From Ramlibacter tataouinensis (GTDB lineage: Bacteria > Pseudomonadota > Gammaproteobacteria > Burkholderiales > Burkholderiaceae_C), in contig NZ_CP116009.1 in the NCBI RefSeq assembly GCF_027941915.1, positions 4,154,001-4,218,000 of the forward strand: 64,000 nt of DNA, given 5' to 3'. A program made the translations under genes and the position numbers. Every line of letters starts with the position of its first letter. Position 1 is the first letter of the stretch. The notes beneath the pieces are model-generated. The model searched no databases and was not told the origin of the DNA. It worked only from the letters and a program-made list of their open reading frames with translations. Below, piece by piece: positions 47,534 through 55,030 of the stretch.

Positions 47534-48007
47534 ATGCGTTTTCACGTCCACACACACGTCGACGACCTGCAGGCGAGCATCGCCTTCTACTCAAAGATGT
47601 TCGGCGCCAAGCCCGTTCGAACGGAGAGCGACTACGCCAAGTGGCATCTCGAGGATCCGCGCCTGAACTTCGCCATCAGCACGCGTGGCAGCAAGCCGGG
47701 TGTCGACCATCTGGGCTTTCAAGCTGACACTCCCGAGGAGCTTGCGGAGCTGAAAGCCCGTGCCGGGGCTGCCGATGCCGCAGTGCTGGATGAGGGCGCG
47801 ACCACTTGCTGTTACGCCAAGAGTGAAAAGCACTGGGTCACCGACCCTCAGGGCATCGCGTGGGAGCACTTCCAGACCCTCGGCGACATCCCCGTGTTCA
47901 GCGAGTCGAAGACCATGCCATCGCCGGCCGCACAGGCGTCGGCCTGCTGCGCGCCGCGCGGCAAGCCGGTCGGAATCCCGGTGAAAGCCGGCTCGTCCTG
48001 CTGCTAA
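47534..48007 (+). CDS. arsI: ArsI-like C-As lyase (VOC dioxygenase)
   Basis: A 157-residue vicinal-oxygen-chelate protein. The paired Cys92-Cys93 in EGATTCCYAKSEKHWVTDPQG (split as GATTCCYAK and WVTDPQG) and metal ligand candidates His in HTHVDD, His59 (VDHLGF) and Glu111 (WEHF) fit ArsI. ArsI uses Fe(II) and O2 to break the carbon-arsenic bond of trivalent methyl- and aryl-arsenicals. Related CadI-type proteins look similar, but the Cys pair and ars context favour ArsI. The C-terminus has extra Cys (ACCAPRG and SSCC). CAAGGAG precedes ATG 47534. Confidence 0.87.
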   Translation: MRFHVHTHVDDLQASIAFYSKMFGAKPVRTESDYAKWHLEDPRLNFAISTRGSKPGVDHLGFQADTPEELAELKARAGAADAAVLDEGATTCCYAKSEKHWVTDPQGIAWEHFQTLGDIPVFSESKTMPSPAAQASACCAPRGKPVGIPVKAGSSCC

Positions 48008-48016
48008 AGGCTGGCC

Positions 48017-48510
48017 ATGGCCCACAAACCGTACAAAGTGCTGTTCCTTTGCACGGGAAACTCCGCACGCTCCATCATTGCCGAGGCGCTCCTGAACTCC
48101 GTCGCCGGAGACCGCTTCGTCGCGTACTCCGCCGGAGTCACCCGACAGGCAAGCTAAACCCGCTCGCCATGGAGGAGCTCATCAGGCTTCGCATCCCCAC
48201 TGACGGTCTGCGCAGCAAGAGCTGGGAGGAGTTTGCCCGGTCGGGTGCGCCGGAGATGGACTTCGTCATCACGGTCTGTGACAACGCCGCGGGCGAAGTG
48301 TGCCCGGCCTGGCCAGGACAGCCCATTACCGCTCACTGGGGCATGCCTGACCCGGCGGCCGTGGAGGGTGCAGACGAGGCCAAACGTAGTGCGTTCCACG
48401 ACGTCTTCGTGATGATGAAACGTCGCATTGACATCATGCGGTCGCTTCCGCTCGAAAGCCTCGACCGTCTGGCCATCCAGAAACAAGTTCGCGACGTCCC
48501 CAACCAATGA
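48017..48510 (+). pseudogene. arsC: Frameshifted thioredoxin-type arsenate reductase
   Basis: Starts [19 protein letters not shown] with the complete low-molecular-weight phosphatase loop (CTGNSARS, Cys12). After YSAG near 48136 the frame shifts and stops at TAA 48155. The rest ([15 protein letters not shown] to the stop at 48510) continues in another frame, so one base is missing in GCCGG-AGTCAC. The remainder is well preserved, which implies a recent event or a sequencing error. An intact relative follows with a four-base overlap. Confidence 0.88.
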
Positions 48511-48995
48511 CCACCAACGTCCTCATCCTGTGCACGCACAACTCCGCCCGCAGCGTGTTGTCCGAAGGCATGCTGAATCATCTAGCTCGCAAGCTTGACA
48601 AAGACGTGCAGGCGTACAGCGCCGGCAGCGCGCCCAGCGGCCGCATCAACCCTTACGCGCTGGAAGCGCTTTCCAGCGCCGGTATTTCGACTGAAGGCTA
48701 TCGCAGCAAGAGCTGGGATGAGTTCACCGAGCCTGGGGCGCCGACCATGAGAGTGGTCATCACCGTCTGCGACAGCGCGGCCGCAGAGCAGTGCCCTTAC
48801 TGGCCTGGTAGCCCGGTGAAGGTGCACTGGGGCTACCCCGACCCTTCGAACGCGCCGGAAGCCGACAAGAAGAACGCCTTCGAACTCACCCGCCAAGCTA
48901 TCGGGTACCGGATGCTGCAGCTGCTGCAGCTGCAGCTCGATGCCATGAGCAATCAGGAGCTGCAGAAGGCTCTCACCGAAATCGCGAATTCCTGA
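48507..48995 (+). CDS. arsC: Arsenate reductase, low-molecular-weight phosphatase type
   Basis: A 162-residue reductase. Catalytic loop CTHNSARS (Cys9), GSAPSGRINPYALEAL, and VITVCDSAAAEQCPYWPG, which includes the second Cys used in catalysis. It reduces As(V) to As(III), which Acr3 can export. Sequence similarity with the upstream broken copy is moderate, so the duplication is old or the copies were acquired separately. ATG 48507 overlaps the upstream stop. Confidence 0.92.
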   Translation: MTTNVLILCTHNSARSVLSEGMLNHLARKLDKDVQAYSAGSAPSGRINPYALEALSSAGISTEGYRSKSWDEFTEPGAPTMRVVITVCDSAAAEQCPYWPGSPVKVHWGYPDPSNAPEADKKNAFELTRQAIGYRMLQLLQLQLDAMSNQELQKALTEIANS

Positions 48996-48996
48996 C

Positions 48997-50082
48997 ATGA
49001 GCGCCACAGACCTCGCCGCGGGTTCCTCCGCCTCCGCCAAGCCAGCCATCGGCTTCTTCGAACGCTACCTGACCATCTGGGTTGCGCTGTGCATCGTCGC
49101 CGGTGTGACGCTCGGGCAGTTGCTGCCGGGCTTCTTCCAAGCCGTAGCGTCTCTTGAGGTGGCGAAGGTGAACCTGCCGGTAGGCGTGCTCATCTGGGTC
49201 ATGATTATTCCAATGCTCCTGAAGATTGACTTCGGGGCACTGGGGCAGGTGAAGTCGCACGCGCGCGGCATCGGCGTGACGCTCTTTATCAACTGGGCGG
49301 TCAAGCCGTTCTCAATGGCGCTGCTCGGCTGGATTTTCATCCGGCATGTGTTCGCCCCGTACCTGCCGGCCGACCAAATCGACAGCTACATCGCCGGCCT
49401 CATCCTGCTTGCGGCCGCGCCGTGCACCGCGATGGTGTTCGTGTGGTCGCAGCTGTGCAAAGGCGACCCGTACTTCACGCTGTCGCAGGTGGCGTTGAAC
49501 GACTCCATTATGGTCGTGGCCTTCGCACCCATCGTGGCGCTGCTTCTCGGGCTGTCATCCATCACGGTGCCCTGGGACACGCTGCTGACGTCCGTCGGCC
49601 TCTACATCGTCGTGCCGGTCGTCATCGCCCAAGTCTGGCGTAAGGCGCTGCTGCGCAAAGGCGTTAAGCACTTCGAGCAAGTTGTGGGCAACCTTGGGCC
49701 GTTCTCAATCTCGGCGTTGCTGCTGACGCTCGTCCTGCTGTTCGCGTTTCAAGGTGAGGCCATTCTCGACCAGCCCCTGGTCATCGCACTTCTCGCCGTG
49801 CCCATCCTGATTCAGGTGGTGCTGAACTCCGGACTGGCGTATTGGCTGAATCGGCGCATGGATGTACAGCACTGCGTGGCCGGCCCATCTGCGCTCATCG
49901 GGGCAAGCAACTTCTTCGAGCTTGCGGTGGCGGCCGCCATCAGCTTGTTTGGCTTTCAATCTGGAGCCGCGCTGGCGACGGTGGTAGGAGTGCTTATCGA
50001 GGTGCCGGTGATGCTGGCCGTCGTGGCTATTGTGAATCGCAGCCGCGATTGGTACGAAGCTGGGCTGGGGAGAGCGGGCTAG
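48997..50082 (+). CDS. acr3: Arsenite efflux permease Acr3
   Basis: A 361-residue, ten-helix carrier of the BART/Acr3 family. The fourth-helix motif AAAPCTAMVFVWSQLCKGDP contains the essential Cys, and GASNFFELAVAAAISLFG near residue 305 is the conserved motif of the ninth helix region. It exports As(III) by proton antiport. It begins one base after arsC and precedes arsA, so it may be energised by ArsA. Confidence 0.95.
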   Translation: MSATDLAAGSSASAKPAIGFFERYLTIWVALCIVAGVTLGQLLPGFFQAVASLEVAKVNLPVGVLIWVMIIPMLLKIDFGALGQVKSHARGIGVTLFINWAVKPFSMALLGWIFIRHVFAPYLPADQIDSYIAGLILLAAAPCTAMVFVWSQLCKGDPYFTLSQVALNDSIMVVAFAPIVALLLGLSSITVPWDTLLTSVGLYIVVPVVIAQVWRKALLRKGVKHFEQVVGNLGPFSISALLLTLVLLFAFQGEAILDQPLVIALLAVPILIQVVLNSGLAYWLNRRMDVQHCVAGPSALIGASNFFELAVAAAISLFGFQSGAALATVVGVLIEVPVMLAVVAIVNRSRDWYEAGLGRAG

Positions 50083-50112
50083 GCGCGGACAACCGACTCG
50101 GGACGAGACGTC

Positions 50113-51888
50113 ATGCAAAACGAACCCTTGAGTTTGTCGGTGTTAAAGGCGCCACCCGCCTTCCTGTTCTTCACTGGGAAGGGCGGCGTCGGAAAGACGT
50201 CGCTCGCCTGTGCCTGTGCACTTGCTCTCACGGAGTCCGGAAAGCGCGTACTTCTGGTCAGCACGGACCCTGCCTCGAACCTCGACGAAATGCTGCGGAC
50301 CACTCTGTCCGACGAGCCCCGTCCAGTCTCCGATGCGCCGAACCTGTTTGCCATGAACATCGACCCCGATGTCGCGGCACAGAGGTACCGCAGCCGAGTC
50401 CTTTCTCAGATGGCGCCAAGCAGTCCTGAGTCGGAGCGGGAAAAGGTGCGTGAGCAGCTCTCCGGAGCTTGCACGACCGAGATTGCAGCGTTTGACGAGT
50501 TTGTCGGGTTGCTGGCAGGCAACGCAAGGGACTATGACCACGTTGTCTTCGACACCGCGCCGACTGGACACACGCTGCGCTTGCTCAGTTTGCCGCAGGC
50601 GTGGGCAGGCTTCTTGGCGGGAAACGACCGCGGAGCATCGTGCCTGGGTCCGCATTCCGGGTTGAAGATGCAAGAGGACCGATTCCGAGCCGGGTTGGCC
50701 GCACTGGGAGACCCGGCACAAACCGCCATCGTGCTGGTCACACGCGCGGACCGCGCCGCTCTGCGCGAAGCAGAGCGAACTCACGGCGAATTGCTCGCGC
50801 TGGGACTGGCCAATCAACGTCTGGTCGTCAATGCGGTGTTTTGGGCTTCTGTTGCAGACGACCAAGTTGCTGTGGCCCTCCAGCGGACCGGTGAGGAGGC
50901 GATGGCAGCCATGCCGGAGACCCTTCGCGCGCTCCCTCAGGACCAAGTGCCGCTGCGCCCGTTTGACATGGTGGGTCTACCGGCGCTGCGAGCGTTGTTG
51001 AAGCCCCATGCGCCTGCGCTCGACTCCCCGCTCGCGAGTCCTCCATCAACTGATGTGCCACCGCTGAGGGAGCTTGCGGAAGAACTGGCCACCAAGGAGC
51101 GCGGCCTCATCATGGTCATGGGAAAAGGTGGCGTTGGAAAGACAACCATCGCCGCCGCGCTGGCCCTGGAACTTGCGCGTCGCGGCAAGACGGTCCACCT
51201 GTCGACGACGGACCCGGCTGCACATCTCGCATCCACCCTCGAAGGGCAGATGCCTGGCCTGGAAGTGAGTCGCATCGACCCAAAGGTGGAGACCGACAGG
51301 TACATCGCCAAAGTCATGTCCAGCCGCGCAGCGGAGTTGGACAACGCTGAACGGGCGCTGTTGCTGGAGGACCTTCAATCCCCGTGTACGGAGGAGGTCG
51401 CCGTCTTCCATGCGTTCTCGCGTACTGTGAACGAGGCGACGAGCGCGTTCGTGGTGCTCGACACCGCGCCAACCGGCCACACCCTGCTGCTGATGGACGC
51501 TACGGGCGCCTACCACCGCCAGATGGTGAGTTCGATGGAGAAAAGGGGGGCAGTTCCCCGCTTCGTCACTCCCCTGATGCGACTGCAAGACCCCGAGTAC
51601 ACGCGCATCGTGCTTGTTGCCTTACCGGAAGTCACCCCGGTTTCGGAAGCAGCTTCTCTCCAGGAGGACCTGCGCCGCGCGCGGATTGAGCCGTTCGCCT
51701 GGGTGGTGAACCGCAGTCTTGCCTCCTGTGGCTCGCGTGACCCGGTTCTCTCCTCACGTATTGCTCGAGAGCAGGAGCAGATTCAACGGGTCAAAGGGCT
51801 CGCGAAGCGCACTTATCTCGTGCCTTGGTTTGCAAGGCCTCCCGTGGGCCTTGGTCCTCTATTGGAACTTGCTGGTCACCATGACTGA
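50113..51888 (+). CDS. arsA: Arsenical pump-driving ATPase ArsA
   Basis: A 591-residue pseudo-dimeric ATPase. Two P-loops (GKGGVGKTS near residue 19, GKGGVGKTT near residue 339) and two DTAPTGHTLR/L signal motifs. The Cys that bind As(III) in E. coli ArsA have counterparts in CTTEIAAFDEF, GASCLGP and CTEEVAVFHAF. It couples ATP hydrolysis to arsenite export by its membrane partner, here probably Acr3 instead of ArsB. No arsD chaperone gene is present. Its 3' end overlaps the next gene by eight bases. Confidence 0.94.
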   Translation: MQNEPLSLSVLKAPPAFLFFTGKGGVGKTSLACACALALTESGKRVLLVSTDPASNLDEMLRTTLSDEPRPVSDAPNLFAMNIDPDVAAQRYRSRVLSQMAPSSPESEREKVREQLSGACTTEIAAFDEFVGLLAGNARDYDHVVFDTAPTGHTLRLLSLPQAWAGFLAGNDRGASCLGPHSGLKMQEDRFRAGLAALGDPAQTAIVLVTRADRAALREAERTHGELLALGLANQRLVVNAVFWASVADDQVAVALQRTGEEAMAAMPETLRALPQDQVPLRPFDMVGLPALRALLKPHAPALDSPLASPPSTDVPPLRELAEELATKERGLIMVMGKGGVGKTTIAAALALELARRGKTVHLSTTDPAAHLASTLEGQMPGLEVSRIDPKVETDRYIAKVMSSRAAELDNAERALLLEDLQSPCTEEVAVFHAFSRTVNEATSAFVVLDTAPTGHTLLLMDATGAYHRQMVSSMEKRGAVPRFVTPLMRLQDPEYTRIVLVALPEVTPVSEAASLQEDLRRARIEPFAWVVNRSLASCGSRDPVLSSRIAREQEQIQRVKGLAKRTYLVPWFARPPVGLGPLLELAGHHD

Positions 51889-52303
51889 CATCACCATTTT
51901 TCACAACCCGGCGTGCGGCACGAGCCGCAACACGCTATCCCTAGTTCGCCAAGCCGGCATCGAGCCGCGGGTGGTCGAATATCTGAAGACGCCTCCATCC
52001 AAGGAAGAAGTTCGCCAGCTTCTGAGCGAGATGGGCATCAGCGTGCGAGAGCTGCTGCGGGAGAAGGGCACCCCCTATACGGAGCTTGGCCTGGCCGACC
52101 CGAAGTGGACCGATGAGCAACTCCTCGACTTCATCCAGAAGCACCCCATCCTGATGAACAGGCCGGTGGTGCGGACTCCCCTCGGCACCAAGCTTTGCCG
52201 CCCGTCGGAGGCGGTCCTTGAACTGCTGCCGGTGGGCAAGCTGCCGCCGTTCACCAAGGAGGACGGCGAGGTTGTCCAGGACAGTGGGGTGCGCCGTGCT
52301 TGA
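51881..52303 (+). CDS. arsC: Arsenate reductase, glutaredoxin type
   Basis: A 140-residue ArsC of the Spx/E. coli R773 type: catalytic [12 protein letters not shown] (Cys12), the conserved [14 protein letters not shown] segment with Arg residues that bind arsenate. It uses glutathione and glutaredoxin, unlike the phosphatase-type ArsC upstream. Starts at ATG 51881 inside the arsA end, so translation is coupled. Confidence 0.93.
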   Translation: MTDITIFHNPACGTSRNTLSLVRQAGIEPRVVEYLKTPPSKEEVRQLLSEMGISVRELLREKGTPYTELGLADPKWTDEQLLDFIQKHPILMNRPVVRTPLGTKLCRPSEAVLELLPVGKLPPFTKEDGEVVQDSGVRRA

Positions 52304-53018
52304 GAAGGAACCTACTTTCCCGGCGCTGCGGGCGGACTTGTTCGATGTCCCGACTCTGGACCGGCTGCTGCCCGCCAAACCGGCGCAGCACCGACCTCGG
52401 TTCCTGATGCTGTACGGCTCGCTTCGCGAGCGCTCGTACAGCCGCCTTCTGACGTTCGAGGCCGCGCGGCTGCTGCAGGCGATGGGCGGTGAGGTAAAAA
52501 TCTTCGACCCTACTGGGCTACCTTTGGCGGATGGTGCACCCGACACGGACCCAAAGGTCCAGGAGCTGCGCAGGCTCGCCGAGTGGTCTGAGGGGATGGT
52601 CTGGTGCTCACCTGAGCGCCATGGCTCGATGACCGGGGTGATGAAGACGCAGATTGACTGGATTCCGCTTTCCGCCGGCGCGGTGCGGCCGACTCAGGGA
52701 AAGACACTTGCTGTCATGCAGGTCTCTGGAGGCTCACAGTCGTTCAATGCCGTGAATCAGCTGCGTGTGCTCGGTCGGTGGATGCGTATGGTGACCATCC
52801 CGAACCAGTCGAGCGTGGCCAAAGCGTTCAACGAGTTTACGGAAGACGGCCGGATGAAGCCGTCCGCCTACTACGACCGTGTGGTGGACGTGATGGAAGA
52901 ACTCTTCAAGTTCACGCTGCTGACTCGGGACGTCGGGCCGTACCTTGTCGACAGGTACAGCGAGCGCAAAGAGAGCGCCGAAGAACTCTCTAAGCGGGTG
53001 AACCAGACGGCCCTCTGA
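52296..53018 (+). CDS. arsH: Organoarsenical oxidase ArsH
   Basis: A 240-residue NADPH-dependent FMN reductase of the ArsH family: flavodoxin-type phosphate loop [14 protein letters not shown], then [22 protein letters not shown]. ArsH oxidises trivalent methyl- and aryl-arsenicals to less toxic pentavalent forms. GTG 52296 lies in the end of arsC (eight-base overlap). A GTG at 52284 is also in frame. Confidence 0.93.
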   Translation: MLEKEPTFPALRADLFDVPTLDRLLPAKPAQHRPRFLMLYGSLRERSYSRLLTFEAARLLQAMGGEVKIFDPTGLPLADGAPDTDPKVQELRRLAEWSEGMVWCSPERHGSMTGVMKTQIDWIPLSAGAVRPTQGKTLAVMQVSGGSQSFNAVNQLRVLGRWMRMVTIPNQSSVAKAFNEFTEDGRMKPSAYYDRVVDVMEELFKFTLLTRDVGPYLVDRYSERKESAEELSKRVNQTAL

Positions 53019-53028
53019 GGAGGCCATC

Positions 53029-53448
53029 ATGCTGCGCGAAATCCTGCTTGCATACGACAACAGCCGCAACTCGGAAGCAGCATTGGCGCTAGGTTTCGAC
53101 CTGGGCCGCAGCCTGAATCCGCTGCTGCACGTGGTCACCGTTATTGGCGGGGGAACCGGGCCCGCGAAGGGCCCTGAACTTGAGGCGGACCGGCGCGCGG
53201 CGTGGCAAACCCTTCGAAGCCTGGAACGCGGAGCTGCTCGCGCCGGCATCTCGATTCAGATGAACGTCTTGGTGGGGGACGCGGCGGCCGAAATTTTGAA
53301 GCGGACGACTGAGATGTCGGCTGACATCTTGGTGTTGGGGCGCTCGCAATCGACGACCGTTGAGAGACTCGCCTTCGGTTCCGTCGCCGACCTGGTGCTG
53401 GCCGAAGCACCTTGTGCGGTCCTCTTGCCGAAAGTTGCCAACCCGTGA
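53029..53448 (+). CDS. Universal stress protein (UspA family)
   Basis: A 139-residue single Usp domain. N-terminus EILLAYDNSRNSEAALALGFDL; ATP-loop-like region VLGRSQSTTVERLAFGSVADLVL, and AEAPCAVLLPK at the end. The G-2x-G-9x-G(S/T) ATP motif is only partly met. Ten bases after arsH and overlapping the MFS gene by four bases. A Usp in an ars operon is uncommon; its role is unknown. Confidence 0.87.
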   Translation: MLREILLAYDNSRNSEAALALGFDLGRSLNPLLHVVTVIGGGTGPAKGPELEADRRAAWQTLRSLERGAARAGISIQMNVLVGDAAAEILKRTTEMSADILVLGRSQSTTVERLAFGSVADLVLAEAPCAVLLPKVANP

Positions 53449-54662
53449 GCAAGCGTGAAGCAGTGGTCGCCGCGCTCGGCGTGGCTCAGACTCTTGCTTG
53501 GGCTTCAACGTACTACCTGCCGGCCATCTTGGCTGCTCCGATGGCACGGGACCTGGGCGTCTCTGTTCCGACGGTCTTTGCAGCATTCTCACTGTCGCTG
53601 GTGGTGGCGGCTTTTCTCGGCCCGCATTCAGGACGCGCCATCGACAGGTGGGGAGGACGTCCGGTGCTCATGGCCACGAACGTCGTCTTCTCCGCAGGCC
53701 TGGCGCTCCTCGGCTCATCCCAGAGCGTCGGAATGCTGTTCCTGGCGTGGGCGGTCCTCGGCATCGGCATGGGCAGTGGCTTGTACGAGGCTGCTTTTGC
53801 CGCCTTGGTGCGCCTGTACGGTAGTGCAGCGAGGAAGCCCATCACCGGAATCACGCTGCTCGCGGGTTTTGCGAGCACAGTGGGATGGCCGCTCACGGCT
53901 TGGCTGGAGACGAACTCAGGCTGGAGGGAAGCCTGCTACGTGTGGGCTGGCCTGCACCTTCTCCTTGGACTGCCCCTGAACTGGTCTCTCCCGAGGGCGG
54001 CTGCGCTTGCTGAGTCCGCCGCGGCTCCCGTTGCGGCTCAATCGGCCGGGGTCCCGCTACGGTCGGTTGTGCTGCTCTCGTTCGTCTTTGCGGCAACCTG
54101 GTTCGTCAGCACGGCCATGGCGGCTCACCTGCCGCGTCTGCTCCAGGCCAGCGGCGCCACGTCGACGGCGGCTGTCGCTGTGGGTGCGCTAATCGGGCCA
54201 GCGCAGGTCGCAGCCCGAGTGCTCGAGTTCAGATTCTTGAGCGGAGTGCATCCTCTACTTTCGGCACGCGTAGCAGCGGCGATGCACCCAGTTGGTGCCG
54301 GCGTCCTGGCGCTGTTTGGCGCTCCGGCCGCTCCTGTGTTTGGCGTCCTGCACGGCGCAGGTAACGGCATCCTGACCATCGCGAAGGGTACGCTGCCGCT
54401 CGTGCTTTTCGGGTCGCTTGGGTATGGCCACATCCAAGGTGTACTCATGGTGCCGGCGAGGTTGGCGCAGGCATTCGCACCTTGGTTGTTCGGGCTCGCC
54501 TTGGACAGCTGGGGAGCCGGGTCGCTGATGCTGTCAGCCGGGATTGGTATGGCGGCATTCGCGGCCTTGCTCGTCCTTCCCACAGCAGCACGCGAGCCAG
54601 TCCAAGCAGGCGGCCGCTTCAAGACACCAGAGAACGCGGCCCCCTCACCACCGAAACGATGA
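53445..54662 (+). CDS. MFS transporter of the ars operon
   Basis: A 405-residue major facilitator with about 12 helices. Motif A-like DRWGGRPVLM near residue 67. Start GTG 53445 overlaps the usp stop (GTGA). Location at the end of the ars operon implies export of an arsenic species or related toxin. It is not next to a gapdh gene, so it is unlikely to be ArsJ. Related MFS genes occur next to arsH in other bacteria, but a substrate has not been assigned that I know of. Confidence 0.82.
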   Translation: MSKREAVVAALGVAQTLAWASTYYLPAILAAPMARDLGVSVPTVFAAFSLSLVVAAFLGPHSGRAIDRWGGRPVLMATNVVFSAGLALLGSSQSVGMLFLAWAVLGIGMGSGLYEAAFAALVRLYGSAARKPITGITLLAGFASTVGWPLTAWLETNSGWREACYVWAGLHLLLGLPLNWSLPRAAALAESAAAPVAAQSAGVPLRSVVLLSFVFAATWFVSTAMAAHLPRLLQASGATSTAAVAVGALIGPAQVAARVLEFRFLSGVHPLLSARVAAAMHPVGAGVLALFGAPAAPVFGVLHGAGNGILTIAKGTLPLVLFGSLGYGHIQGVLMVPARLAQAFAPWLFGLALDSWGAGSLMLSAGIGMAAFAALLVLPTAAREPVQAGGRFKTPENAAPSPPKR

Positions 54663-54792
54663 AGTGACGCCGGTTTTTCTGTCATATGGGGAACTGTGAC
54701 GGACCCCGATTTCGCCCACCGGGCGCGCCCTGCAATCAGGAGCGCAAGGATGGCAGCACTGTCAATGGGTTCTCAGAGAGCATGAAGCCGCC

Positions 54793-54808
54793 CCCGCCAC
54801 GCCGACCA
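54793..54808 (+). repeat. Right attachment repeat
   Basis: CCCGCCACGCCGACCA, a copy of the tRNA-Pro 3' end, 131 bases after the last island gene. Bases outside the repeat differ from the tRNA gene, so identity stops at these 16. Confidence 0.8.
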
Positions 54809-54826
54809 TCTTTGCCAGACGGCCCG

Positions 54827-54862
54827 AAAACCGGCGCGACACCTGTCGCGCCGGTTTTTTTT
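54827..54862 (+). terminator. Strong terminator after the right att
   Basis: ACCGGCGCGAC / GTCGCGCCGGT arms with a four-base loop, an A run before and eight T residues after. Located 18 bases downstream of the tRNA-end copy, as a tRNA terminator would be. The following 54863-55015 holds no gene; it is T- and C-rich on the plus strand. Confidence 0.88.
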
Positions 54863-55015
54863 GGTCTCGGCTGTGCCTTTCGATCGGCTGCCGGCTGTGT
54901 CCGTCCCTTCCAGGCCGCCCGGGCCCATTTTTCGGCTGTCGCCGTCCGTTCTTTCGACTGCCACCGCCCCTTTTTTCGGCCCCCACCGTCCCTTTTTCCC
55001 GGCAGAGCTGGCGCA

Positions 55016-55021
55016 TACAAT
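55016..55021 (+). promoter_or_regulatory. -10 box of the cyclase gene
   Basis: TACAAT nine bases before the cyclase ATG. A transcript from here would have almost no 5' leader. The -35 region is only a T run. Confidence 0.4.
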
Positions 55022-55030
55022 GATTGCCAC

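Larger units (their letters stand above)
46315..54808. mobile_element. Arsenic-resistance genomic island in tRNA-Pro
   Basis: An ~8.5-kb segment bounded by 16-bp direct repeats: the tRNA-Pro 3' end and a copy at 54793-54808. Its genes (ars cluster, universal stress protein, MFS carrier) have visibly lower GC and different codon choice than the flanks. Repeated TGCGACAACT motifs occur near the left end. After the right repeat comes a strong hairpin terminator that fits the original tRNA terminator. No integrase or relaxase is seen, so the element is either decayed or was moved by one in trans. Confidence 0.75.

Noticed and set aside
48130-48157. Programmed frameshift in the first arsC
   Set aside because: No slippery heptamer or stimulatory structure is visible at the shift point; a simple base loss explains it better.
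46331-54792. Integrase gene expected in the island
   Set aside because: No frame shows tyrosine or serine recombinase motifs.
54686-55030. Upstream extension of the cyclase through the right att site
   Set aside because: The frame is open, but the residues are low-complexity Pro/Arg/Ala, it crosses a terminator, and the cyclase fold begins exactly at 55031.
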